The position numbers and the translations under genes are program-made. A stretch of DNA of 64,000 nucleotides. It comes from Methylibium sp. NZG (GTDB taxonomy: Bacteria; Pseudomonadota; Gammaproteobacteria; Burkholderiales; Burkholderiaceae_C). Shown here piece by piece: positions 37,711-45,844 of this stretch (the first letter of the stretch is position 1; every line of letters starts with the position of its first letter). The stretch lies in contig LGRD01000030.1 in assembly GCA_001263235.1 (NCBI GenBank), forward strand, positions 1 through 64,000. The letters run 5' to 3'. Under the pieces are notes generated by a model. It saw only the letters and a program-made list of their open reading frames with translations, searched no databases and was not told where the DNA came from.

Positions 37711-38598
37711 TCAGATCACCGGCGCGGGCGGCGCGGCGTCGCTCTTGGGCGGCTCGAACAGGTTGACCACGCGCCGGTAGTCGCTGGGCGTGATGCCCAG
37801 GTGCTGGCGGAAGAAGCGGGAAAAGTGGCCCGGCGCCGAAAAACCCAGGGCGTGGGCGACATCACCCACCGACGCCTGCGTCTGCGTCAGCCGCTGCACC
37901 GCGGCCTCGAAGCGCAGCACATTGGCGTAGACCAGGGGCGTGACCTGGGTGTCGCGCTGGAACAGCGCGAAGAAGTGCGCGCGCGACAGGCCGGCCTGTG
38001 CGGCCAGGCTGTCCATGTCGAGTTCGCGGCCCACGTCCTGGCGCATCAGCGTGATCGCCTGGCGGATGCGCGGGTCGGTGGCCACCGGGGGCTTGCTGCG
38101 TAGCAGGCTCACGAGGTCGCGCCAGCCCGAATAGCCCTCGACCACCGAGATGATCAGGTTGAACAGCAACTGCTCCAGGCGGCTGGGCGAAACCTCGTCG
38201 GCCCACCACAGCTCGAGCACGAATTCCTCGGTGATCTTGCGCGTGGCTGCCGTCACCCGCACGCTGCTCTGCGGAAAGAAGCGCGGGTGGCCCGACATCG
38301 CCAGCGAGCGCTGGATTTCGGCAAGCCAGTTCGGTTCGATGTACAGCGCCAGGATCAGCGTGCGTTCACCCGGCGCCACCGGATGGGTGTAGGCGTGGTG
38401 TTCCCAGGCGTTGACGAGCACGGCACTGTCGTTGGTCAGCGGCGCGGTTTCGCCGCGCACGCTGAAGGCGCTGTCGGCGCCGCCCGCCTTCAGGAGGATG
38501 TGGCAATGGTGGTGCGCGTGACCGACCAGCGGCGCGCTCATGTCGAGCAGCGCGACGCGGCCGAAGCGGCCCTGGAAGATCTTGATGGCGTTGGACAC
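37711..38598 (-). CDS. AraC-family regulator of the hmf-like operon
   Basis: A 295-residue regulator with an N-terminal cupin-like sensing domain (HAHHHCHILLKAGGADSAFSV) and a C-terminal double helix-turn-helix (LDMDSLAAQAGLSRAHFFALFQ; SVGDVAHALGFSAPGHFSRFFR). Start is GTG at 38598. It lies directly upstream of hmfA in the same direction, with the 20-bp-phased repeats in between, so it is probably the furoate- or furoyl-CoA-responsive activator. The inducer is inferred from context. Confidence 0.85.
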   Translation of the reverse strand: MSNAIKIFQGRFGRVALLDMSAPLVGHAHHHCHILLKAGGADSAFSVRGETAPLTNDSAVLVNAWEHHAYTHPVAPGERTLILALYIEPNWLAEIQRSLAMSGHPRFFPQSSVRVTAATRKITEEFVLELWWADEVSPSRLEQLLFNLIISVVEGYSGWRDLVSLLRSKPPVATDPRIRQAITLMRQDVGRELDMDSLAAQAGLSRAHFFALFQRDTQVTPLVYANVLRFEAAVQRLTQTQASVGDVAHALGFSAPGHFSRFFRQHLGITPSDYRRVVNLFEPPKSDAAPPAPVI

Positions 38599-39304
38599 GC
38601 GTTGGTAGCGCAGCGTTAGACGGACGCGGCCGTCGCAGCCGGGCCGCAGGTTGTTCGACAGTGAAGGGCGGCCATGACCGGGGCTCCGTCGCGCACTGAA
38701 CGGCGCACGCGGTCATGGTAGGGCAAGGGCAAGCGGGGCCACCACCGGATGATCCCGTGCGGGCCACAGCGGCAGCGGCTCCCCCCGGTTTCGTGTCTCC
38801 GCCGGGCTACATCTGATCCGTCAGCGGGCGGCTTTTCGACTATCAATCGGGAGGATGCAACGACGGCATGGGGTCGACCCGAGACGCTCGGAACGGACGC
38901 AAGCAGTCCGTCGCGGCTGGCTCCCGAGGGCTCCTGCGGCATGGATACCGTCCACGACCCTCGGAGACCGTCACGACTCATCGCTTGCCCGACTCGATAC
39001 CGTCGCAGGCCGCCTCAGAGGCGAGGTGAGTCACCTTGTCCTGCGAGAAGGGCGCCTGCCAGCGATACCGTCATCGACACAGGTAGTACCGTCATTCGCT
39101 CGCGGCACGGCAGTTCCGATACCGTCAACCTTGAGCCAGAAAGGCGTGTTTCGCCTTGCCGCCGGGCCAGAACCGGTCCTCATCGCTCCAGGTCGTAAGG
39201 ACGACCGTTGTCATGCATTGCCGCGCGACGGTAGCGATGTCGGTATCCGGCCGATTTCCGGCCAACAAAGCTCGGTTCTTACCTATGAGAAGCGCCTGTC
39301 TGTT
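38599..39304. other. Gene-free right end of element 2 with iterated motifs
   Basis: No credible gene in about 700 bases. GATACCGTC occurs at 38944, 38996, 39064 and 39118, with near copies GAGACCGTC at 38964 (20 bases after the first) and AGTACCGTC at 39085 (21 after the third). Then come GACGGTAGC at 39227 and GTCGGTATC at 39239, starting 12 bases apart, and TTGACAAT opens att copy C exactly 64 bases after the start of the latter, as in element 1. Clustered iterons of this kind suit recombinase arm sites or an origin-like or plasmid-type protein array. Confidence 0.7.
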
Positions 39305-39326
39305 GACAATAGAGTGGGAATGACGG
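39305..39326 (+). repeat. att core copy C
   Basis: Third copy of the guaA 3' core (GACAATA to GAGTGGGAATGACGG), 17.5 kb from guaA. The base after the core is T rather than the G of copies A and B. Confidence 0.82.
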
Positions 39327-39366
39327 TAGGGCAAAGTCTTCTGAGTTCAACAAGGTAGAGATAGAC

Positions 39367-39395
39367 ATTGATGATGCGACTGCATCGTCAATGAG
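39367..39395 (+). repeat. Diverged third left end
   Basis: ATTGATGATGCGACTGCATC followed by GTCAATGAG matches the left-end segment at 21909-21937 at 22 of 29 bases, and begins 46 bases after the TGACGG of its core against 47 there. This implies a third related element starting at copy C and running to the right. The remaining bases to 39463 show no gene. Confidence 0.55.
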
Positions 39396-39463
39396 CGTCG
39401 AGACCTTCACCACTCCGTAGGCAGCCGACAGCAGCCCCCCGAGCTGCCGAGGGAGAGGATTTA

Positions 39464-40396
39464 TTGGCCTTCGAGGCGCGGGCCATGTGGCTCCTGAACT
39501 CGCACAAAGTCAGAGGTCCCTGCGCATCTGGCGACCTGGAGAGCCTGTTGTCCCACCGCAGCGAAGTTGTCGCGACCCCGTTGCCGGGCGTGTTTGTCAC
39601 GCTGACGGACAGCGCCCGCAGTTTCCCTCGCCACTGGCATGGAAACTTTGGTCTTGGTGTGGTCGACCGAGGAGCACAGCGGTCAGCCAGTGGTCGTGGC
39701 GCGGTCGAAGCTTTCGCTGGACAGTGCCTGACCCACAACCCTGGGGAAGTGCACGACGGCACGCCCATTGGCGACACCGCCCGGCGCTGGCGGATGTTTC
39801 ACATCGAACCGGCCGCCATGGCTCGCCTCTTCGGCGTGTCCTCATCGGCTGATCTCGAGTGGCATGCACCTGTCATGGACGACCAGGCGCTGCGCTCTGC
39901 CCTGGACCGCGCATTCGATGCATCAACGGCAGCCGGATCCACCCGCCAGACCGCGGACTCTTCTGACTCGGTACTGCTGGAAGAGGCGCTCCTCCTGGCC
40001 GTTGGCAGGGCGTCTCCGCTCGCTCGCTCGCCTCAAGCGGTCCGGCCAGACGGCGAGAACCTGACCATCGTCGTCGAGCGCCTTGCCGACGACCTCAAGC
40101 AGGCGCCGACCCTGGACGAACTGGCGGCCCTCGTGGGCACGAGTCGATACACGCTCGTGCGGCAGTTCGGCCGCCGCCATGGCTTGCCACCCATGGCTTG
40201 GCTGCTGCAACTTCGGCTGCAACGTGCCCGAGAGCGAATCGCCGCGGGCTGGGGACTTGCCGACACGGCCCAATCCTGTGGCTTCAGCGACCAGAGCCAC
40301 CTCACGCGCCTCTTTACCCGGCAGTTTGGGTACACCCCTGGGTCCTGGCGCAGGGCGACCGCTGGCCATAGCGTCGCCAGAGCAAGCGCGTTCTAG
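39464..40396 (+). CDS. AraC-family transcriptional regulator
   Basis: A 310-residue regulator: an N-terminal AraC-binding cupin part (SFPRHWHGNFGLGVVDRGAQ, NPGEVHDGTPI) and C-terminal helix-turn-helix pair (PTLDELAALVGTSRYTLVRQFG; LADTAQSCGFSDQSHLTRLFTRQFGYTPGSWR). Start is set at TTG 39464 behind GGGAGAGG; the ATG at 39485 is an alternative. It is followed by an EamA exporter, a frequent pairing in which the regulator controls the exporter. Confidence 0.88.
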   Translation: MAFEARAMWLLNSHKVRGPCASGDLESLLSHRSEVVATPLPGVFVTLTDSARSFPRHWHGNFGLGVVDRGAQRSASGRGAVEAFAGQCLTHNPGEVHDGTPIGDTARRWRMFHIEPAAMARLFGVSSSADLEWHAPVMDDQALRSALDRAFDASTAAGSTRQTADSSDSVLLEEALLLAVGRASPLARSPQAVRPDGENLTIVVERLADDLKQAPTLDELAALVGTSRYTLVRQFGRRHGLPPMAWLLQLRLQRARERIAAGWGLADTAQSCGFSDQSHLTRLFTRQFGYTPGSWRRATAGHSVARASAF

Positions 40397-40428
40397 ACCG
40401 GCCCTGGGGCGGTCGGCATCCTACTGGG

Positions 40429-41382
40429 ATGTCTTCAAGCACCGCCTCAACGTCTTCGACCCCTCGTTACCCGCGTGACCTCTGGGGCCCGGTGCTCTGC
40501 GGTGCTGCGATGGCCACGGTTGGCACATCCGTCATCGCAAGCAAGCTGATCGGAGCGCAGGTTGAACCCTTCGCAGCCACCGCGCTGAGGCACTTGCTGG
40601 CACTGCCCGTCCTTGCGCTGCTGTGCTGGCTGTTCAGGCCCGCTTGGCCACGCCCGAGCCGGCGCGACGCGCTCATCTTGCTTGTGCAAGCGGCGTCAGG
40701 CAGCGTGGGCTACACGGTGCTGTTGATTGCAGGCACCTCCATGAGCAGCGCAGCCGACGCCGGCGTCGTGGCCGGCACGCTGCCTGCAATGGCTGCACTG
40801 TTCGCAATCCTCATACTGGGCGAGCGGCCTGGTCCGCTCGCCCTCCTGGGCATTGCCTTGGCAACCGCAGGAGTGCTGCTGCTCTCAATTGGTGGAGGCT
40901 CGGAGCACGCCTCGCCACTGCCTGGTCGCACCCTGGGCATTGCGCTCGTGACCGCGGCGGTCGCCTGCGAGGTCATCTTTATCCTGGGGCAGCGGCGGCT
41001 GTGCGCACCCATTGAACCGCTGACGATGGCAACGCTGATGTCCGCGGGTGGCCTGCTGCTGTCGGTGCCTGCAGCCGTCGTCGTCTGGGAGATGGACTGG
41101 TCTGCAGTCAGTGTTGAGACCACTGGGCTGGGGGCCGCACTGGCCGCCATTGCCTGGTATGCCTGGGTGCCGACAGTGCTTGGTTTTTGGCTTTGGTCTG
41201 CAGGCGCTCGCCGAGCTACGGCCACGCAGGCTGCAGCGTCGACGGCCTGGTTGCCGCTGGTCGCTGTCGTCGGCGCTGCTGTGGTGCTTGGGGAGACTCT
41301 GACTGCTCTTCAGCTGGCAGCGCTGGCGCTGGTGCTGGCCGGCGTGCTTCTCGGCTCCATGCAGCGGCGCACGTCTCAGTAG
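40429..41382 (+). CDS. EamA/DMT-family exporter
   Basis: A 317-residue transporter of the drug/metabolite superfamily with ten predicted helices in two EamA halves (LLVQAASGSVGYTVLLIAGTSMSSAADAGVVAGTLPAMAA and TQAAASTAWLPLVAVVGAAVVLGE). Such proteins export amino acids or other metabolites; the substrate is unknown. It follows the AraC gene by 32 bases and probably shares its transcript. Confidence 0.88.
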   Translation: MSSSTASTSSTPRYPRDLWGPVLCGAAMATVGTSVIASKLIGAQVEPFAATALRHLLALPVLALLCWLFRPAWPRPSRRDALILLVQAASGSVGYTVLLIAGTSMSSAADAGVVAGTLPAMAALFAILILGERPGPLALLGIALATAGVLLLSIGGGSEHASPLPGRTLGIALVTAAVACEVIFILGQRRLCAPIEPLTMATLMSAGGLLLSVPAAVVVWEMDWSAVSVETTGLGAALAAIAWYAWVPTVLGFWLWSAGARRATATQAAASTAWLPLVAVVGAAVVLGETLTALQLAALALVLAGVLLGSMQRRTSQ

Positions 41383-41398
41383 TCTGGCTCCTGGCCTG

Positions 41399-42121
41399 TC
41401 AAGCGCCAAGGAACTCAGGGCTGGATGCGCTGAGCACCCGGCTTGCCGTCGTGCAGCCTGGGACTCGGTAGAACGCCTCATCGAGCCACGCCAGGCTGGA
41501 TGCGACGGTGGACGAGGCGCCGTCGTGGAAGGCTTCGATGACGATCAGCACCGACTCGGTGGACGCGCTCACAGCCGAGAAGCTCGACTGGCGATGCGCC
41601 CACTTGCGTGCATGGGCGCGATGGGCCGCGTCGACGAACACCACCTCCGTCTCGGCCGGGTGTTCGACCTCCCCAGAGAAGGTCAAAAACTCCTCATCGC
41701 CTTGGGCATGAGCGACTGAAAGCGGCCATGCCACCCGAGCGCAGTCGAAGATGGCGATGGGCGCAGCCGCGTGCACCGAGACTGCGTTGCACAAGTCGAC
41801 GAGCGCGTTGACCTTCGGAAGCTGCCCGTCTTGCCGCAGCCGCCGCAGCAGGGCCTCAGCCGCGCAGCGCACCTGCGTTGGCTGCAAGCCCATCTCGGAG
41901 TAGACCCGGCGCCAAGCCTGAATTTCGGGCCACTGGCCTTCTGGCAGTGGACCTTGTCGCGGCACACCGCCGCTGCCGTCGAGTCGACTTTTGGCAGCTT
42001 GCGTGTGTAAGTTGAACAAATCATCGAAGGCTGGTGCTCCGCGGACACCGCGCACATGCATGACGGCGGCAGTGAGCCGAGGGAACGCTGACCAGAGCCT
42101 GGGAGTGTGAGAGAAATGCAT
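41399..42121 (-). CDS. Stand-alone B3/B4 tRNA-binding-domain protein
   Basis: A 240-residue protein matching the B3/B4 domain of the phenylalanyl-tRNA synthetase beta chain, found as a separate protein: MGLQPTQVRCAAEALLRRL, LPKVNALVDLCNAVSVHAAAPIAIFD and the VVFVDAAHRAHARKW region are typical. Stand-alone members are suspected of editing mischarged tRNA or trapping amino acids. The start at 42121 is preferred; an in-frame ATG at 42172 is possible, and neither has a good ribosome site. It converges with the EamA gene. Confidence 0.8.
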   Translation of the reverse strand: MHFSHTPRLWSAFPRLTAAVMHVRGVRGAPAFDDLFNLHTQAAKSRLDGSGGVPRQGPLPEGQWPEIQAWRRVYSEMGLQPTQVRCAAEALLRRLRQDGQLPKVNALVDLCNAVSVHAAAPIAIFDCARVAWPLSVAHAQGDEEFLTFSGEVEHPAETEVVFVDAAHRAHARKWAHRQSSFSAVSASTESVLIVIEAFHDGASSTVASSLAWLDEAFYRVPGCTTASRVLSASSPEFLGA

Positions 42122-42383
42122 TGCGCAGGTGGGGAGCTTGTCCGAAGAGTTGACCACCCGGTTGGATGGCAAGTCTTGAACGCGGTTGCGCTGCTGCGCT
42201 CGCCGCCCCGGTTACTTGGTGGTCGGACGCAGGGGCTGCCCCGAGAGACCGTGATCGGGCCCGCCAGCACCGTCACGGCGTCGCAGGCGCTTGGCAGCGC
42301 AGGGTTGCAGGGTTGCAGGGAACGGCTCTCCCGATGGAGACACCAGCCGCTCGAGCCCGCAGCAACCCGATTACCATGAAGGC

Positions 42384-43442
42384 ATGACGCCCGGCCTGCC
42401 CAACCACGACGTGCGCTTTACGCAGGTGGCGTCGGGTGCGCGCATTGCCTGGGCTCGAAGCGGGCGCGCGGGTGCGCCGGTGATGATCCGTACCGGACAC
42501 TGGCTCACGCACGTCGAGTACGACTTGCGCTCGCCGATGTGGCGGCCGCTGATCGAGCGCTTGGGCCGTCAGGTGGAACTCATTCGCTACGACTTGCGCG
42601 GTTGCGGGTTGTCTGGCGCTGACGATGTGCCACTGTCGCTGCAGACCTTTGTCGAAGAACTCAGCGTGGTGGTGGCTGCTCGTGGCGCGCCGCGGTTTGC
42701 GCTGCTGGGCATGTCCGGCGGCGTTGCGGCGGCCGTTGCCTATGCAGCACAGCACCCCGACCGCGTGTCTCACCTGGTGCTGCACGCCGGTGCCACACAC
42801 GGCTTGATGCACCGCCAAGTCCCACCCGATACGCTGGCTTTTCACGAAGCCCAACTGCGGCTCATCGAGCTGGGCTGGGGCCGCAGGGACCCCGGTGTGC
42901 AGCAGATGTTCACGAGCCGCTTCATGCCCGATGCCAGTGTCGAGCAGATGTCGTCGTGCAACGAGCACCAGCGCATGAGCTGCGACGGCACGCGCGCAGC
43001 GGCCATTCTGCGCGCCACCGATGCGAATGACGTGCGCGAGTTGGCCCGCGCCGTGCGCGTGCCCACCCTGGTGCTGCACAGCGAAGGCGACTTGGCCATG
43101 CCCCTGATCCTGGGGCACGAACTGGCGGCAGCCATTCCGAACGCTCGCTTCGTGGTGATGCAAACGCGCAACCACATACCGGTGGAGCCCGAGCCGGCCT
43201 TCGAGCGCATGTGCCAATTGATCACCGCCTTCGTCACCGAGTCTGCAGCGCCCCCAGCGCTGACACCCGCTGAGCGAGCCTTGGCCGCCCTGGTCGGCCA
43301 GGGACTGGACAACCTGCAGATCACCGCGCAGCTCGGGCTTGCCGAGAAGACGGTGCGCAACCGCCTCTCAGCGCTGTATGGCAAGCTGGGCGTGGAGGGG
43401 CGCGCCATGGCCGTGGTGAGGGTGCGCGAGCTCGGCCTTTAG
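42384..43442 (+). CDS. Alpha/beta-hydrolase fused to a LuxR-type HTH
   Basis: A 352-residue regulator-like fusion. Residues 1-275 form an alpha/beta hydrolase with nucleophile elbow GMSGG and a late histidine in TRNHIPVEP. Residues 290-350 are a LuxR/GerE DNA-binding domain (LTPAERALAALVGQGLDNLQITAQLGLAEKTVRNRLSALYGKL). Such fusions probably sense a ligand, or turn one over, with the hydrolase domain. GAAGG precedes the ATG at 42384. The next two genes follow a promoter region with direct repeats and are its likely targets. Confidence 0.88.
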   Translation: MTPGLPNHDVRFTQVASGARIAWARSGRAGAPVMIRTGHWLTHVEYDLRSPMWRPLIERLGRQVELIRYDLRGCGLSGADDVPLSLQTFVEELSVVVAARGAPRFALLGMSGGVAAAVAYAAQHPDRVSHLVLHAGATHGLMHRQVPPDTLAFHEAQLRLIELGWGRRDPGVQQMFTSRFMPDASVEQMSSCNEHQRMSCDGTRAAAILRATDANDVRELARAVRVPTLVLHSEGDLAMPLILGHELAAAIPNARFVVMQTRNHIPVEPEPAFERMCQLITAFVTESAAPPALTPAERALAALVGQGLDNLQITAQLGLAEKTVRNRLSALYGKLGVEGRAMAVVRVRELGL

Positions 43443-43446
43443 GCCG

Positions 43447-43522
43447 GAGTTCGGCCGAGTTCGGCCGAGTTAGGTCAATCAAGGCCAGGCAGGTTCGGGA
43501 CAACTTGCTGCGGCTCGGGACA
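43447..43522 (+). promoter_or_regulatory. Direct repeats in the hydrolase promoter region
   Basis: Two tandem copies of GAGTTCGGCC (43447-43456, 43457-43466) plus a degenerate third (GAGTTAGGTC), then TTCGGGACA at 43494 and CTCGGGACA at 43514, exactly 20 bases apart. CGGGACACCTGTCC at the second also forms an inverted repeat. They lie between the LuxR-type fusion gene and the next hydrolase gene, consistent with regulator binding. Confidence 0.5.
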
Positions 43523-43587
43523 CCTGTCCTGTAGCCGGCAGTGCGCTTGGGCGCTGAAATGGCGCATCGCCACCCAAGCAGCCCGCC

Positions 43588-44382
43588 ATGTTCATCCAAC
43601 GCCCCGATGCCGAGCTGCATGTCCTGAGCTTCGGTCAAGGACCGCTCACCCTGCTGGCGGTGGGCGGTTGGGTTGCCAGCGGCGAGATCTGGCTCGACCT
43701 GTTTGCCCAGCTGCCGCACTGGCGCTGCGTGGCCGTTGACCACCGCGGTACCGGGTCCAGCACGCAACGCGGCCCCATCACCGTGGAAACGATGGCGGAC
43801 GATGTCCTCGCCGTGGCCGACGCACTGCGACTGGAGTCCTGCGTGCTGGCCGCTGAATCTGCGGGCGCTGCAGTGGCCTTGCGTGCTGTGCAAAAGGCGC
43901 CTTCCCGCTTTCTGGGACAGGTGCTTGCGGGCCCCAAGTGGCAGCGGGCCGAACCGGGCGCGCAAGACGGCTTCATCGCGCAGCTGCAACGCGACTACCC
44001 CGCGGCGCTGCGGGCCTTTGTGAATCATTGCCTGCCGGAAACGCCCAGTGCCGAGTTGCGGCGCTGGGCATTGCAGATGTTGCTGCGCGCGGACGTGGCC
44101 GACGCGGTGGCGCTGTTGAGGTGCCAAGGCCAGCTGCCGCCAGACGACACCCTGCCGCGCTTGAGCCTGCCGACCCTGCTGCTGCACGGCACGCAGGACC
44201 ACATCGTGCCGCTGGCTGCTTCACGCCAACTGGCGGCGCAACTGGCGCAGTGCGAACTGCACGAACTGCCTGGCCTGGGCCACGTGCCCATCGTCACGGC
44301 GCCGCGTGACGTGGCAGCGCGCATCGACACCTTTGGCCAGCGTTGCGCCTTGATGGGCGAAGCAGCCCAACGCAGGTCTTGA
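43588..44382 (+). CDS. Alpha/beta hydrolase
   Basis: A 264-residue alpha/beta hydrolase. The nucleophile elbow is AESAG (about residues 89-93) instead of the usual GxSxG; the acid is in HGTQDHIV and the histidine in GLGHVPI. No signal peptide. The substrate is unknown; it may be an esterase or lactonase. It is followed after 28 bases by an EthD-like gene, and both are probably controlled by the upstream LuxR-type fusion. Confidence 0.85.
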   Translation: MFIQRPDAELHVLSFGQGPLTLLAVGGWVASGEIWLDLFAQLPHWRCVAVDHRGTGSSTQRGPITVETMADDVLAVADALRLESCVLAAESAGAAVALRAVQKAPSRFLGQVLAGPKWQRAEPGAQDGFIAQLQRDYPAALRAFVNHCLPETPSAELRRWALQMLLRADVADAVALLRCQGQLPPDDTLPRLSLPTLLLHGTQDHIVPLAASRQLAAQLAQCELHELPGLGHVPIVTAPRDVAARIDTFGQRCALMGEAAQRRS

Positions 44383-44410
44383 CCCTTCCCCGCAACCACC
44401 AGGAAACACG

Positions 44411-44722
44411 ATGACCCATGGACTGAAACTCAGCGTCTTGTACGCGCACCCGGCCGACCCCGTGGCCTTCGAGGCCCACTACCGAGACACTCACCTGCCA
44501 CTGGTCGCCGGTGTTCCCGGCCTGGGTCGCAGCGAGACTGCGAAGGGCCTGCCCGGACCGGACGGTTCGACCCCGCCGTTCTATCGCCTCTTCGAGGCAT
44601 GGTTCGACAGCCCGGCCCACCTGGCGGCTGTCAGTGGCAGCGCAGAGTGGCAGCGTGTGACCGACGACCTCCACAACTTCGCCAGCGGCGGGGTCACCGT
44701 GCTGCTTTCGCAACTGGCTTGA
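44411..44722 (+). CDS. EthD family protein
   Basis: A 103-residue dimeric ferredoxin-like-fold protein: LKLSVLYAHPADPVAFEAHYRDTHLPLVAGVPGL is the EthD hallmark. EthD proteins support or catalyse oxidation or cyclisation steps in breakdown of ethers and aromatics. It forms a likely two-gene unit with the hydrolase upstream and converges with the mauG-like gene. Confidence 0.85.
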   Translation: MTHGLKLSVLYAHPADPVAFEAHYRDTHLPLVAGVPGLGRSETAKGLPGPDGSTPPFYRLFEAWFDSPAHLAAVSGSAEWQRVTDDLHNFASGGVTVLLSQLA

Positions 44723-44731
44723 TTCAGTCGG

Positions 44732-45844
44732 CTACGGCGGCGTGTCGGCCAATTGCCGCGCCGCTGGTGATGTGAGGCTGCGCAGGAACGCGAGCAGCGC
44801 GGCTCGTTCGCCGGCTTCGAAGGCGAACGCGCGGATGCGCCCGTCCTGCAAGCGGTCCTGCGGCGAACCACCGCGGGCGTAGTAATCAAGCACCTGCTCC
44901 AGCGTGGCCAGCGAGCCGTTGTGCATGTACGGCGCGGTCAGCTCAGCGTTGCGCAGCGTCGGCGTGCGAAAGGCGCGGCGGTCGGCTTCGTGGCCCGTTA
45001 CCTCGAAGCGACCCTCGTCGGGCGCGTCGGGCGCGCCGATGCGCAGCAACTCGGCCGGCGTCAGCGTGGCGGCCAGCCCCGGCACCAGCTCCGCCGTCAC
45101 GGGTTGGGCGGCGCGTGCGCGCGTTGCCGTGGCGATGCCGATGTTGTGGAATGCACCGTCGCTGAACAACGCGTCGCGCTGGCCCACGAGATGGCAGCCT
45201 GTGCAGCCGCGCGCGACGAAGGCCGCAAAACCGCGCTGTTCGACCGCACTCAAAGCGCCTGGCTCGTCGCCGTAGCGCCAGCGGTCGAAGGGGGAGCCGG
45301 CAGCCACCAGGCTGCGCTGGTAGTCCGCCAGCGCCTGGCCCAAGCGAGCGGCCGTGATGCGTTGCCCGCGGCCCCAGGCGTGTTCGACGAGGCGGCGGTG
45401 CGAAGGCGTCGCGTCGATCCGGCGCAGCACCGATCCGATGCTCGGGTTGGCCATCTCGTGCGGGTTCGTGAAAGGCTGCAACGCCTGCTCCTCCAGGCTG
45501 TCGGCACGGCCGTCCAGGAAGGGCGTGCGCACATGGCCGACATTGAGAAGGCTGGGCGCGTTGCGGCGCAAGCTCGCGCCTTCCATGCCCACAGAGGTGC
45601 GGATCTCGTTGACCGTGAAGCCTTGCGCCGGCACGTGGCACATGGCGCACGACAGCGTGCCATTGACCGAGAGGCTGCGGTCAAAGAACAGCGCTCGGCC
45701 CAGCGCCACGCGCCGCTCATCGAGCGCCGGCAGCGTCGGCAAGCCCAACCCTGCGCCCGTCGGCAGCGTGGCGGCCACGGCTGAGAGCACCAGCCCGACG
45801 CACAGCCCCAGCCAGACCGCAGCGCGAAGGCCCACCCATCTCAT
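44732..45844 (-). CDS. MauG/di-heme cytochrome c peroxidase of the mto operon
   Basis: A 370-residue periplasmic di-heme protein. A signal segment (GLRAAVWLGLCVGLVLSAVAA) precedes two heme c motifs, CAMCH and CTGCH, with the ALGRALFFDRSLSVNGTLSC start of the family and TPTLRNAELTAPYMHNGSL near the end. In methanethiol oxidase operons the MauG protein is thought to modify the oxidase, for example by forming a Trp-derived cofactor. It overlaps the sco gene by 4 bases and is third in mtoX-sco-mauG. Confidence 0.9.
   Translation of the reverse strand: MRWVGLRAAVWLGLCVGLVLSAVAATLPTGAGLGLPTLPALDERRVALGRALFFDRSLSVNGTLSCAMCHVPAQGFTVNEIRTSVGMEGASLRRNAPSLLNVGHVRTPFLDGRADSLEEQALQPFTNPHEMANPSIGSVLRRIDATPSHRRLVEHAWGRGQRITAARLGQALADYQRSLVAAGSPFDRWRYGDEPGALSAVEQRGFAAFVARGCTGCHLVGQRDALFSDGAFHNIGIATATRARAAQPVTAELVPGLAATLTPAELLRIGAPDAPDEGRFEVTGHEADRRAFRTPTLRNAELTAPYMHNGSLATLEQVLDYYARGGSPQDRLQDGRIRAFAFEAGERAALLAFLRSLTSPAARQLADTPP

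Larger units (their letters stand above)
23249..39304. mobile_element. Tandem guaA element 2 (16 kb, furoate-type catabolic cargo)
   Basis: Bounded by att copies B and C. It begins with a 255-base left end nearly identical to that of element 1 and ends with an iteron-rich right end (about 38.9-39.3 kb). Cargo: a GlxA-like regulator, a monooxygenase-like protein, a dienelactone hydrolase, a liv-type ABC transporter, hmf-like genes and an AraC regulator. No integrase, transposase, conjugation or replication gene is seen. This is a complete catabolic unit between att sites. Confidence 0.7.

Noticed and set aside
21865-39326. Composite transposon flanked by insertion sequences
   Set aside because: No transposase gene or terminal inverted repeats were found. 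The repeats are copies of the guaA end, which fits site-specific recombination instead.
42246-42274. GAGACCGTG and AGCACCGTC 21 bases apart, a possible right end of the third guaA element
   Set aside because: Both are weak matches, and no copy of the att core follows.
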